Notes under the pieces: model-generated
What the model was told of the DNA's origin: nothing
Seen by the model: only the letters and a program-made list of their open reading frames with translations
The model's database searches: none
Translations under genes and position numbers: made by a program
In this document: positions 1 to 7,808 of the stretch, piece by piece
Numbering within the stretch: position 1 is the first letter of the stretch
How the letters are laid out: each line of letters opens with the position of its first letter
From: Amycolatopsis taiwanensis DSM 45107
GTDB lineage: Bacteria; Actinomycetota; Actinomycetes; Mycobacteriales; Pseudonocardiaceae
Assembly (NCBI RefSeq): GCF_000519205.1
Contig: NZ_JAFB01000037.1
Coordinates: 1 to 42,730, forward strand
Length of the DNA stretch: 42,730 nucleotides
Direction: 5' to 3'

Positions 1-149
1 CGCCACGGCCCCAACGCCGCCGAGAGCTCCCGGTCCAGCCCCAGCGCCCGCGCGGTATCAGCCAGCAGCACCGCACCCGCGTGAGAAACCACCCCGTTTC
101 CGGCCGCGTCAACAACAGGCATGGGATAGAACCCCGTAGACTCACTCAC
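1..149 (-). CDS. IS1380-type transposase, N-terminal end (cut by window edge)
   Basis: Only the first 49 codons are inside the window; the rest lies to the left of base 1. The minus strand reads from a GTG at 149 into MSESTGFYPMP, then VVDAAGNGVVSHAGAV and LLADTARALGLD, which I recognise as the conserved beginning of actinobacterial IS1380-family DDE transposases. An in-frame ATG at 122 is an alternative start. The protein would cut and rejoin its own element DNA. The frame is open to the edge, so whether the copy is intact cannot be judged. Family assignment comes from memory of the N-terminal signature only. Confidence 0.75.
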   Translation of the reverse strand, partial: MSESTGFYPMPVVDAAGNGVVSHAGAVLLADTARALGLDRELSAALGPW

Positions 150-150
150 C

Positions 151-222
151 AGAAAGGTGCTCCAGATCTCGGAAAAATCGGTCCTCAGCAAACCGGATTC
201 TCCCAGGTCAGAGCACCTTTCT
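151..222. repeat. 12-bp perfect inverted repeat beside the transposase start
   Basis: AGAAAGGTGCTC at 151-162 is exactly complementary to GAGCACCTTTCT at 211-222, with a 48-base spacer. It lies directly upstream of the transposase start. It could be part of the element's end and regulatory region, or a hairpin that shields the transposase gene from outside transcription. I see no clear terminal repeat of the element itself. Confidence 0.5.
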
Positions 223-397
223 CCCTATCCGACACACCCACACATCGAATTACCGTGAAAGCCCTGGGCTAGGGCGCTGCGGGTTCTCGTCAGGGTCTGT
301 GACCAGCACAGATGCGGCAACGAATGGGGATCGACACGTGAAGGTAAGACCTCCCGCATTCCACGGAATTGACTGGGCAGAAGGGCACCACGACCTT

Positions 398-508
398 CTC
401 CAGCATTCCGCCGCACCAGACCGCTATGCCGTTCGCCGCGGCCAGGTCATGGATGCGCGTCGCTTCCAGGTAGCCCCCCACTCTGCCGGGCTTGATGTTG
501 ATGACACT
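398..508 (-). pseudogene. Relic of an o-succinylbenzoate synthase / N-acylamino acid racemase-like gene (MenC family)
   Basis: The minus strand reads [20 protein letters not shown] followed by [14 protein letters not shown]. This is the enolase-superfamily segment of MenC-type enzymes where the substrate loop WCGGMLE normally continues into ETGIGRAAN. Here the similarity stops after MLE, and on the other side it stops a few codons after the TGA (518-520) of the NTPase gene, in the same frame as that gene. About 37 codons survive from a family of roughly 370 residues, so this is a fragment with no expected function. Its presence implies an insertion or deletion at this junction. Confidence 0.65.
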
Positions 509-517
509 CGCCGCTCG

Positions 518-3500
518 TCAGGTTGCTGTTCGGCGTCGACGGTCGGTGGCGGCGTGGTGCAGCGCGGCGAGGTGTTCGGGGCGTCGTTCTGGCCCGGTGA
601 GGTGCGCGGCGAGGAATTCCTCGGCCGCGGTGAGATGGTCACGGGCGGTGGTGGAGCTGGTCTGATCGAGTTGGCGGATGTCATATGACTCGCTGACAAC
701 GGCCAGCGCCTCTTCCCACCGGCCTTGTTTTCCCAGGATCCTGCCGAGGATGGCCAGTTCAGCGGCGAGTGCGGGTCCGTAGGCGGCGGGGTCGTGCCGG
801 GCGAGCTGTCGGCGGATCCGGATCGCCTGCTCCATCGACGCGGTGGACGTCTCGACGAATCCGAGTTCCGCGGTGACCACGCTGGCAAGGACCCACGCCG
901 CGGCGAGCGCGGGTTCGTGGACGCCCGGCTCGCGGGGCACCAGCCGACGGTAGATCTCGACAGCCTCGAACGCCGGGGCCAACACGATCTCGTGCTTTCC
1001 GAGTTGCCGCAGCAGTAACGCCTTGGCGCTCAAGGCAGCAGCGAGGTCGGGATTGTGCCGATCGCGGTTGCGTCGTGCCCGCCGACGGCAGGCCGCGATG
1101 GCGACATCCAACGCGGCCGCGGACTTCGCTGACAGTCCTGCTGTCTCCGGTGTCATGCGCAAACGGCTCCACACCTCGGCGAGGAGCGGTTCAGCGGCCA
1201 GCAGGTCGGGGCCGGCGATCTGTCGGTAGAGTTGCGAGACTGGGGCGGCCAATCGACGGCGAATCTTCTCGACGGCCGGACGTAGCCCTGCGGCTGCTTC
1301 GTCGTCCTCCCCAGGGAGCGCCGCCTCTTTGCTTTGTTCCTTGACGAGGGAAGCGTACTCGGAGAGGCCCTTGGCAATATTTTTCAGTGGACGCCGCTCC
1401 CGCCACCCCTCTTCCGCCACCGTGTTAGCGAGAATGCTGGCCGCTGACGTGAGGTAAAAGTCGATGCCTTTGGCACCTTTTCCGTCTTGACGGGAAAAGA
1501 CCTCGACGCCTTCTGCGGCGGCTGTCAGCGCCTCCTCCCACCGGCCTAGTCTCGCCAGGATCTCGCCCAGATAGATGGTTTCGACCCCAAGGGGGTATTC
1601 GTGGTCGGCGGGGTTGTCGCGAGCAAGGCGGCGGCGGATCTCGACAGTCTCGCTGGTTGACGCCAGCGCCTGCTCCCACCGGCCCAGCTCCCGCAGGATC
1701 CAGCCGATGTTGCTCAGCACGCCGACGAGTCGTCCCTCGTGTTTGGCGGGGTTGTCCTGGGCGAGGCGGCGGGCGAGCGCGACGGCCTCGGTGGTTGGCG
1801 CCAGCGCTTCCTCCCACCGGCCTTGGTCGGGCAGGATCTGGGCAAGTTGTTCCAGCGCGGACAGCAGACCCTCCTCGTGGCCGGGGGCGTTGTCGCGGGC
1901 GAGGCGGCGGGCGATCCGGAGGGCCTCGTGGATCGCGTGCAAGGACTCGTCCGGCCTGCCCAGTGAGTTCAGGACACGAGCGAGTCGTTCCAGCGCGGAC
2001 TGGAGAGCTGTGGTGTGCTCGGCGGGATTGTCGTGGGCAAGCCGGCGGTAGATCTCGACGGATTCGTTGACGTCGCGCAGCGCCTCGTCGAATCGATCCA
2101 GCTCGTTCAGGATGACGGCGCGAAAGTCCAGCCACCCGGCGAGATGCGCTTCGTGCTTGGCGGAATGGTCCCGAGCCAACGGGCGGACGAGGTCGACCAC
2201 CTCGGTCGCAGGTACCAGCGCCTCCGCGGTCCGCTCCAGTCTCATCAACGTCGCCGCCACTCCCCCCGCCAATGTGGCGGCGCCTTCCCGGTACTCGGCG
2301 GGGTTCTGCCGCGCCAGCCGGAGGCTGATCTCACGGGCCTCACTCAAGGCGTCCAGGGCCTCCGATAGCTTCGCCGGGTGGGTCCACCGGGAGCCCCGGA
2401 TGATCAGGTTGGCGCTGGCCGTCATCCAGTCCCCACCAAGCTCTTGCAGGACTTGTGCCGCCGCGAGGAAGGCCAGGGCCTCGGTGAGGTCGGGCTCGAA
2501 CTCGAGCGGATCGGCTTCGGCGAGCGGGCGGAAGAGCCGCACCGCCTCCCGGAACGTGTCCTCGGCCTTCTCATGCCGGTCGGCGAACACCCGCCGCTTC
2601 CCCAGGTCGGCGTGGACGTGGGCGCGCTCGGCGGGGTCTTCGGTGCGGGCCAGGCGGTGCGGGGTGATGCGTTCGGCGAGGTCGGCCGCCGCGATGGCGA
2701 GCGCGCCAGATGGGTCGTCCGGCAGGAGCGTGTCCAACGCCTCCAAGGTGGGCATCAGATGGGGCCAGCGGTCGCTGGCGGCGGCCAGAAAGGTGATCGC
2801 CCTGGCGGTGTAAGGCGGTGGGCCGCCGTCGGCGGGCGGGGCGAGCAGGAGACCGGGCGCACCATCGGCCCAGGCGGGAGGCGTGGGGCTGGGCATGGGG
2901 TGGCCGGGCAGGCAAAGCGCGAGGAAATCCTCGGCGAGCCGGTCCGGATACATCGGTTCCAGGACGGTGCGGGGGTCGGCGGGAGGGTAGCAGCGAGCAT
3001 GGTCGGCCAGCGCCCGGTCGGCGTCGCCGATGCCCACGGAACCCAGGGCGGCCTTGGCGTCCTGGTAGGCGAGGGGGCCGGTGAGCGTGGCGGTGAACAC
3101 GACCTGCGCCATCCCCTCGGGGGTGGTATCGAACGCCACGCGCCCTCCTGCGGGGTCCGACCGGGCTTTGCTGGTGCCGTTGTCGTGCAGGGTGTGCCAA
3201 TGGTGTTGTTCCCGCTCGAGCAGGTAACCGGTCAATCCGGGCAGGTCGTCGGGGGAAGGCAGCTGCGGGGTGGGTCGGGCGTGGCGGTCGACGGCGACCA
3301 GGGCCGCCATGTGCACGGCGAGGGTAAGGCCGAACTCGTCACGCGCCAGCCAGTCCGGAAGCGCGATCGCCCCCGCGTCGGGGAGCCGGTAGCGGCGGGC
3401 GAAGCCGTCCCGGGCGGCGGTGAACATCCGGGCGCGGGCGTCGCTGGTTGACGGCAGTGGGTCCAGGCTGCGGGCGGTGCACGCGCCGGGCGGCCATCCG

Positions 3501-4138
3501 TCCTGAGTGAGGGCGTGGCGCAGGGCCGGCCAGGCGTGTCTCGCGCGCGCGAGAAGCAGCACCCGAACCGGCACGTCCTGGTTGAGGATCTTGTTGCTGA
3601 ACAGCAAGGTCAGGTGCGCCAGGGGCCACCGGTCGGCGTAGTCGATCAGCAACAGCAGGCCGGCCGCCGCCCCGATCCGCAGGTCCTGGCTGGTGGGCTC
3701 GCCGCCGTCGACCCGGCCGGACGTGCGTTCGGCGGTGATCACTTTCCAGCCGGCGCGGGCGGCGTTGGCGGCGAGGTGATCGGCCAGTCGGGTCTTGCCC
3801 TGGCCTCCTGGGCCGTGCAGCCACCGCGCCGCCCGGCTCGCATGGCTGCCGAGCCACGCGGTCAGCTCGCCGACCTCGGTGGCCCGGCCGGTGAAGGCCA
3901 CCACCCCGGAATGGGCGTTGAGCAGATGGCTGGGCTGGGCCGGCGGTCCGGCGTCGTCGTCCTCGGGCGCTGTCCCGCTTCGGCCGGCGGTGTCGGCGAC
4001 CAACCGGTACACCGGCCCCCGGTCGGCGAACACGTGCATGTCGCCGTCGATCTGCCCATACGCGTGGCCCGCTTCGGCGCGGACGATCTGCGTGATCTGG
4101 GAGCCTCCAGTGCCACCCGCGCCCGCCCGCGCACTCAC
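518..4138 (-). CDS. Large STAND-type P-loop NTPase with TPR array (NLR-like signalling protein)
   Basis: 1206 residues. A short N-terminal stretch (about residues 14-38, QITQIVRAEAGHAYGQ then IDGDMHVF) resembles amyloid/adaptor motifs at the N-termini of bacterial NLR-like proteins. The NTPase domain follows: Walker A GPGGQGKT at 109-116, a hydrophobic Walker B LLLIDYAD at 162-169 and a sensor-like VRVLLLARAR near 191-200. The C-terminal half (about 480-870 and 1010-1160) holds roughly ten degenerate tetratricopeptide repeats of about 46 residues, with recurring [RI]RRLARDNPA and LGRWEEAL patterns. It is cytosolic, with no signal peptide or membrane segment. The GTG start overlaps the stop of the upstream small gene by four bases (GTGA), so the two are translationally coupled. 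By family analogy the TPR part senses a cue, the ATPase oligomerises and the N-terminal motif recruits a partner. A regulatory role without immunity function is also possible. Domain calls are firm; biological role is inferred. Confidence 0.85.
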   Translation of the reverse strand: MSARAGAGGTGGSQITQIVRAEAGHAYGQIDGDMHVFADRGPVYRLVADTAGRSGTAPEDDDAGPPAQPSHLLNAHSGVVAFTGRATEVGELTAWLGSHASRAARWLHGPGGQGKTRLADHLAANAARAGWKVITAERTSGRVDGGEPTSQDLRIGAAAGLLLLIDYADRWPLAHLTLLFSNKILNQDVPVRVLLLARARHAWPALRHALTQDGWPPGACTARSLDPLPSTSDARARMFTAARDGFARRYRLPDAGAIALPDWLARDEFGLTLAVHMAALVAVDRHARPTPQLPSPDDLPGLTGYLLEREQHHWHTLHDNGTSKARSDPAGGRVAFDTTPEGMAQVVFTATLTGPLAYQDAKAALGSVGIGDADRALADHARCYPPADPRTVLEPMYPDRLAEDFLALCLPGHPMPSPTPPAWADGAPGLLLAPPADGGPPPYTARAITFLAAASDRWPHLMPTLEALDTLLPDDPSGALAIAAADLAERITPHRLARTEDPAERAHVHADLGKRRVFADRHEKAEDTFREAVRLFRPLAEADPLEFEPDLTEALAFLAAAQVLQELGGDWMTASANLIIRGSRWTHPAKLSEALDALSEAREISLRLARQNPAEYREGAATLAGGVAATLMRLERTAEALVPATEVVDLVRPLARDHSAKHEAHLAGWLDFRAVILNELDRFDEALRDVNESVEIYRRLAHDNPAEHTTALQSALERLARVLNSLGRPDESLHAIHEALRIARRLARDNAPGHEEGLLSALEQLAQILPDQGRWEEALAPTTEAVALARRLAQDNPAKHEGRLVGVLSNIGWILRELGRWEQALASTSETVEIRRRLARDNPADHEYPLGVETIYLGEILARLGRWEEALTAAAEGVEVFSRQDGKGAKGIDFYLTSAASILANTVAEEGWRERRPLKNIAKGLSEYASLVKEQSKEAALPGEDDEAAAGLRPAVEKIRRRLAAPVSQLYRQIAGPDLLAAEPLLAEVWSRLRMTPETAGLSAKSAAALDVAIAACRRRARRNRDRHNPDLAAALSAKALLLRQLGKHEIVLAPAFEAVEIYRRLVPREPGVHEPALAAAWVLASVVTAELGFVETSTASMEQAIRIRRQLARHDPAAYGPALAAELAILGRILGKQGRWEEALAVVSESYDIRQLDQTSSTTARDHLTAAEEFLAAHLTGPERRPEHLAALHHAATDRRRRTAT

Positions 4139-4605
4139 GGCTGGTCCAGCGGCGCGCCACCCCGTTCCTCCGCTGCGCCCTCGCCCGACGGCGCAGCGTA
4201 GTTGTTGATGGCACCGCCGATCACGCCCTGCGCGGTCGAGTGCGAGCCGTCGGCGACGACGTGCTGCACGATCTTCGGCTCTGGTGGGGCCTGCCGCCGG
4301 AGATCGTCCAGGATCGCCTCCAGCTCACGCCGCGCCGCCGGGCTGGCGGCGAGCAGGTCCCGCAACCGCGTCTCCCACATGGCCTCGACCCGCAGCAGGG
4401 CGCGGTCGTCACCGCGCTCGCTCGCGGCGGCGAGTTCCGCGGCCGAACGGTCGAGCTCGGCGGCCATCCGCTTTTCAGTCTCGCTCCCGGAGCGCCGCCA
4501 CAGGGCGGGGATCGCCTTCTTCACCAGTCCGCCAAACCCAGCGGCCAGAGCCTTGACCAGCTCCTTGCCGCCCTCGCTGGCCAACGTCTCGATCAGATCC
4601 GACAT
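4135..4605 (-). CDS. Small helical protein with C-terminal amyloid-like motif; candidate effector of the adjacent NTPase
   Basis: 156 residues from ATG 4605, preceded by a G-rich ribosome site; an upstream in-frame extension to 4938 has no support. Residues 1-35 form an amphipathic/hydrophobic helix (ETLASEGGKELVKALAAGF onward). Residues 42-106 are charged helices. A compact Gly/Asn-rich segment (about 111-137: KIVQHVVADG, STAQGVIGG, AINNY) follows, then a disordered acidic tail. This segment aligns with residues 14-37 of the following NTPase (shared pattern Q-x-V-x-A-[DE]...H...A-x-G-x-I-x-G-x-[IM]-x-x-[YF]). Matching motifs at effector C-terminus and NLR N-terminus are the hallmark of bacterial amyloid-signalling pairs, whose effectors are often membrane-targeting helical domains. 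Function is not proven; it could also be a chaperone or regulatory subunit. Confidence 0.75.
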   Translation of the reverse strand: MSDLIETLASEGGKELVKALAAGFGGLVKKAIPALWRRSGSETEKRMAAELDRSAAELAAASERGDDRALLRVEAMWETRLRDLLAASPAARRELEAILDDLRRQAPPEPKIVQHVVADGSHSTAQGVIGGAINNYAAPSGEGAAEERGGAPLDQP

Positions 4606-4715
4606 CACGCCCCCACCCTTATGAACGGACGGTAATCCCCTAACAACCGTCAACGAACACGTTAGCGGAAATCGATGACAACCGAATAAACCAGCGCGCC
4701 CGGCCAAGCGGATGG
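4606..4715 (-). promoter_or_regulatory. Likely promoter region of the two-gene NTPase unit
   Basis: This 110-base stretch upstream of the small helical gene is clearly richer in A/T than its surroundings. It contains an inverted repeat CTAAC (4640-4644) / GTTAG (4661-4665) and, on the minus strand, TTGACG (4653-4648) and TTGTCA (4681-4676), either of which could be a -35 element. No convincing -10 hexamer is visible, so the exact start is unknown. Confidence 0.3.
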
Positions 4716-4919
4716 TCACGGCCCGGTCGTCGACGGTGTCGAGGTCGACCGGGTGGCCTCGCGAGAGGGCCGTCCACCCAGCAGGGCCACCGCGATCATG
4801 AACTGCGCGACGACATAGATGGCCATGACGATCGCCCATTGATGCCGCAGCAGGTGCACCTCCGACAGGCTCAGGGCGATGAACCCGTCCGAGATCAGGA
4901 ACAGCGCGCCGCCCGCCGA
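4716..4919 (-). pseudogene. C-terminal relic of a YhhN/lysoplasmalogenase-like membrane protein
   Basis: One open minus-strand frame reads GGALFLISDGFIALSLSEVH, then WAIVMAIYVVAQFMIAVALL, then a TGA at 4716-4718. The LFLISDGFIAL segment and the final AIYVVAQF membrane helix resemble the last two helices of YhhN-family (lysoplasmalogenase-like) proteins. Only about 68 codons remain, and upstream the similarity vanishes with no start codon, so it cannot encode the full eight-helix protein. Family assignment is from pattern memory and moderately uncertain. Confidence 0.45.
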
Positions 4920-5841
4920 TCGCGCCGGGCCAGGACAATCCGGAGGCGACGGGTGCTGGCCTGACGAGCCCCGATTGGCCCCTTGGCAGGGCGCTTAAGC
5001 TTTGCCGTCTCGATCGAGCCGACTACCTGGCGCTGCTTCGGGACCGCTGTACCGGCACCGCGATAGATGCGATCGATGAGGGGGAAGCCGTGGTCAGGAG
5101 AGCGGTGGGGACGACGGTCGCGACGTGGACCGTAGCCGAGTTCAGCTCGTCGACCGACGCTGCCACGACCGATTCGCCTATCCGGCGCTTGCCAGCACGG
5201 GGGACTGCCGTGGTGTCGCGGTTTTCACTCGGCACCGGCTGGCAGCGTCGTTTGCTGCTTGGTCGTAAATCACCTCGTACTCGGCCGGCACCCCGGTCGC
5301 TCGGGAGATTTCTCTGGCGCGTCCTGTGGACTCCCTGCTTGTCTGGCCGATCTTCAAACTCCAGGTATGAGGATACTTACAAACGTAAATTACCCACGGC
5401 TACTTTCGGTCAAGTGCCCTCCTGGTGGTTATGGGTCAGCCTTCCAGCGCTGCTTACTGCCAGCCACTGACACGGCTGCGGCCAAGCGGAGGCCGTTGTG
5501 ACCCCGCGTGCTGGGTGAACATCAGGAGCCCCTGGTGTCGCGGTCTTGCGAGCTGTCTTGAACGGGTTCGTCGGTCCCGAGGGGAACGGAGCGAGTGGCC
5601 CCACCTCCTCGAATGGTCAGGCGACCGTTCACCCGGGCCCGGGACGGCCTCTTCTCGCTGGCTGCGCCTGTGCGCGGACCACCTACGGCCCGCCATCGAA
5701 CACCTGGCAGAGCACGAACAACCCGGCGGGGTGGAACCTGAAGAATCCGGCGGAGACAGACGTGACAGGCCGGAAGTTGGAGGTCCCGCGTCAGCGGCTG
5801 AGCGCACGGCTGGCTGCCGGGCCGTCAGGACTGTTGCCCGG
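4920..5841. other. About 0.9 kb without a convincing gene
   Basis: Several short overlapping frames exist on both strands, but none shows a recognisable family, a good ribosome site or a codon pattern clearly better than its alternatives. An A/T-rich patch at about 5363-5400 stands out and could be a promoter or foreign DNA. A plus-strand stretch near 5660-5720 (WLRLCADHLRPAIEHLAEHE) looks protein-like but has no extension I can name. I treat the stretch as eroded or non-coding. Confidence 0.5.
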
Positions 5842-6759
5842 TCAGTGCGAGTCGGCGGGAGCGGGCGAGAGCCGGTAGGCGTCCTGGTGGGCGACGACGT
5901 ATCCGGCGGTGGGGGGTGCGAAGTGGGTGCCCAGGACGAGGGTGTCCGTGCCGGCGAGTGAACCGAGCAGCATACGGCGTGAGGTTTCGGCCTGCCGCGG
6001 GTCGATGTCGACGCAGGCGCCGATGGTGGGGTGGGCCAACTGGACAGGGTGGTGGATGCAGTCCCCGGTGATCAGAGCCGTCCGGCCGCGGCTCGTCAGC
6101 TCGACGGCGACATGGCCGGGTGTGTGGCCTGGTGTGGGGAGCAGGCGCAGGCCGGGGACGATCTCGGCGCCTTCGTCGGGGACGTTGACGAGGTCGAGCA
6201 GCCCTGCCTTCTCCACCGGGATCACGGAGTCGTGGAACATCTGCGCACGCGCTTCGTCCATGTCGTAACCGGCCCAGAACTCCCGCTCGGTGCGGGAGGT
6301 CAGATAGCGGGCGCGGGGGAAGGTGGGGACCCACTCGCCGTCCACCTCGCGGGTGTTCCAGCCGACGTGGTCGGCGTGCAGGTGGGTGAGGACCACCAGG
6401 TCGACCGAGCCCGGGTGGAAACCGGCGTCGGTCAGGCGCTGGAGAAAGTCAGTGTCCAGGTTGTGCCAGGCCGGGTTGGCTCGTTCCTTGCCGTTGCCGA
6501 TGCTGGTGTCGACCAGGACGCGCATGCCGCCCAGGACGACGGCGAAGCTGTGGCTGTCGATGTGGAGGACGCCCTCGGCGTCGGCGAAGTGGGGGTGCAG
6601 CCAGTCCTGCGCGGCGACGAGATCGGGGGTGGCGCCGGGCAGCAGCCACGGTCCGGTGGCGGGCGGAAGAAGAATTTCGTCGATGCGGTGGACGGTGACG
6701 TCGCCCACGGTCCAGGAGGGAGCGGGGGCCGGGGCGGTGGAGGTCGGTGCGGTGCTCAT
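5842..6759 (-). CDS. MBL-fold metallo-hydrolase (lactonase/quorum-quenching-like subgroup)
   Basis: 305 residues from ATG 6759, which has AAGGA nine bases upstream; longer in-frame starts lack a ribosome site. The metallo-beta-lactamase fold is shown by THLHADHVG (residues 125-133, the HxHxDH metal motif), GHTPGH (211-216), GDC (231-233) and a late TH (residues about 280) that completes the dinuclear zinc site. The layout is that of the AHL-lactonase/AttM-like and related hydrolase subgroup, which opens lactones or thioesters; the substrate is not predictable. No signal peptide is visible. It is divergently transcribed from a TetR regulator, and the shared intergenic region carries repeated operator-like sequences, so that regulator probably represses it. 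Confidence 0.85.
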   Translation of the reverse strand: MSTAPTSTAPAPAPSWTVGDVTVHRIDEILLPPATGPWLLPGATPDLVAAQDWLHPHFADAEGVLHIDSHSFAVVLGGMRVLVDTSIGNGKERANPAWHNLDTDFLQRLTDAGFHPGSVDLVVLTHLHADHVGWNTREVDGEWVPTFPRARYLTSRTEREFWAGYDMDEARAQMFHDSVIPVEKAGLLDLVNVPDEGAEIVPGLRLLPTPGHTPGHVAVELTSRGRTALITGDCIHHPVQLAHPTIGACVDIDPRQAETSRRMLLGSLAGTDTLVLGTHFAPPTAGYVVAHQDAYRLSPAPADSH

Positions 6760-6944
6760 GGCATGGGTTCCTTCGGGGGTCGATATGGGTGGACTCGTAC
6801 GGCTGGGTGTGTTACGGATCAGGCGCGTTACGGAAGGTCCTTGTGTGCGAGGCGGGCGGTCCTGCGCCTCGGCACTGTGAAGGCCGCGAGGGCCGCGAGC
6901 AACGACTTGGCTTTTAATCACCGTAGGCCACGCAAAGAGTTAAT

Positions 6945-7009
6945 GCAATCTCTTAGCTTTTGTGCCCTCGAGGGGCCCCTTGGAAGGTTGTCAAAAGCAA
7001 TTGCTTAGC
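6945..7009. promoter_or_regulatory. Candidate TetR operators between the hydrolase and regulator genes
   Basis: GCAATCTCTTAGC (6945-6957) and GCAATTGCTTAGC (6997-7009) match at 11 of 13 positions as direct repeats. The second copy overlaps a perfect 12-bp palindrome AAGCAATTGCTT at 6995-7006. They sit in the A/T-rich gap between two divergent genes and 16 bases before the regulator start, where an autoregulating TetR dimer would be expected to bind. Confidence 0.5.
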
Positions 7010-7024
7010 CTTAGAGTCGCGTCT

Positions 7025-7588
7025 ATGACCAAGCAGATGGTGCGCCCCGGCGGCCGTAGCGCCCGCGTACAGGCAGCGGTGCACACCGCCGTGCGCGAAC
7101 TCACGTCGGAGGTGGGGCGGGACGCCCTGACCGTGCCGATGGTCGCCCAGCGTGCGGGCGTGACACCGTCGACGATCTACCGCCGCTGGGGCGACCTGCA
7201 GCAGCTGCTGTCGGACGTGGCGGTCGAGCGCCTGAGGCCCGACGCCGCGCCCAAAGATCATGGGAACCTGCGTGACGACCTTTCGGCCTGGGTCGAACAG
7301 TTCCACGACGAGATGGCCTCTCCCGCCGGCCGCGCGTACATCCGCGATGCCCTGCTCGGAGACCCGGGCGGCGGCAATGCCGGCCAGTGTTCGGCCTATG
7401 CCGCCGAACAGATCGACGCCATCCTCGCCCGCGCGACCAAGCGGAGGGAGGAGGTACCCGAAGTCGAAACGCTCATCGACCACGTCGTTGCCCCCCTGAT
7501 GTACCGCATCCTGTTCCGTCCCGACGGACTCGACACCGCTTATGCCCGCCGGCTCGTGGCAGCGGTTCTTGACCGCACCGGCCCCTGA
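7025..7588 (+). CDS. TetR/AcrR-family transcriptional regulator
   Basis: 187 residues from ATG 7025. The N-terminal winged-type TetR DNA-binding helices are clear: a helix with VQAAVHTAVRELTSEVG, then LTVPMVAQRAGVTPSTIYRRW (about residues 36-57), where TPSTIYRRWGD is the recognition helix. The rest is a helical ligand-binding domain of the TetR C-terminal type. It is divergent from the metallo-hydrolase at 5842-6759 and likely controls it and itself through the repeats in between. The ligand is unknown. Confidence 0.88.
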   Translation: MTKQMVRPGGRSARVQAAVHTAVRELTSEVGRDALTVPMVAQRAGVTPSTIYRRWGDLQQLLSDVAVERLRPDAAPKDHGNLRDDLSAWVEQFHDEMASPAGRAYIRDALLGDPGGGNAGQCSAYAAEQIDAILARATKRREEVPEVETLIDHVVAPLMYRILFRPDGLDTAYARRLVAAVLDRTGP

Positions 7589-7714
7589 CGGACGCTCGTG
7601 CCGACGGCCCCTGTCACACGGGGTAGGGCCGGCAACAGCGCCGCGACGCCCTGTTCCGCGAAGCCGACCAGGACCTGCAGGCCGGTCCGGAGGCAGTCGG
7701 CATGATCGCAGGCG

Positions 7715-7790
7715 GCAGCGCCCGGTTGATCAGCCCGTAGGCCGCGGCTAGTTCCGCGTCGACGAGTTCGGTTGCAGTCAGCGCGCTAAG
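7715..7790 (-). pseudogene. Possible relic of an enoyl-CoA hydratase-like gene
   Basis: A short minus-strand frame reads LSALTATELVDAELAAAYGL then INRALPP, resembling the crotonase-family segment in which an AxxxGLxNRxxP motif is followed by the last helices. It continues into unrelated sequence and has no start or family context. At about 25 codons this could be chance. Confidence 0.25.
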
Positions 7791-7808
7791 CGGGTCGGCT
7801 GGTTCCGG

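Noticed and set aside
1575..2070. Long plus-strand frames opposite the TPR region
   Set aside because: They arise from the repeated, GC-biased codons of the TPR array on the minus strand and show no family pattern.
4135..4938. A 267-residue version of the small helical protein
   Set aside because: The leader crosses the YhhN-like relic in another frame and the A/T-rich promoter region, and has no ribosome site.
5842..6921. N-terminal extension of the metallo-hydrolase from 6921
   Set aside because: It covers the operator region and lacks a ribosome site; ATG 6759 has AAGGA at good spacing.
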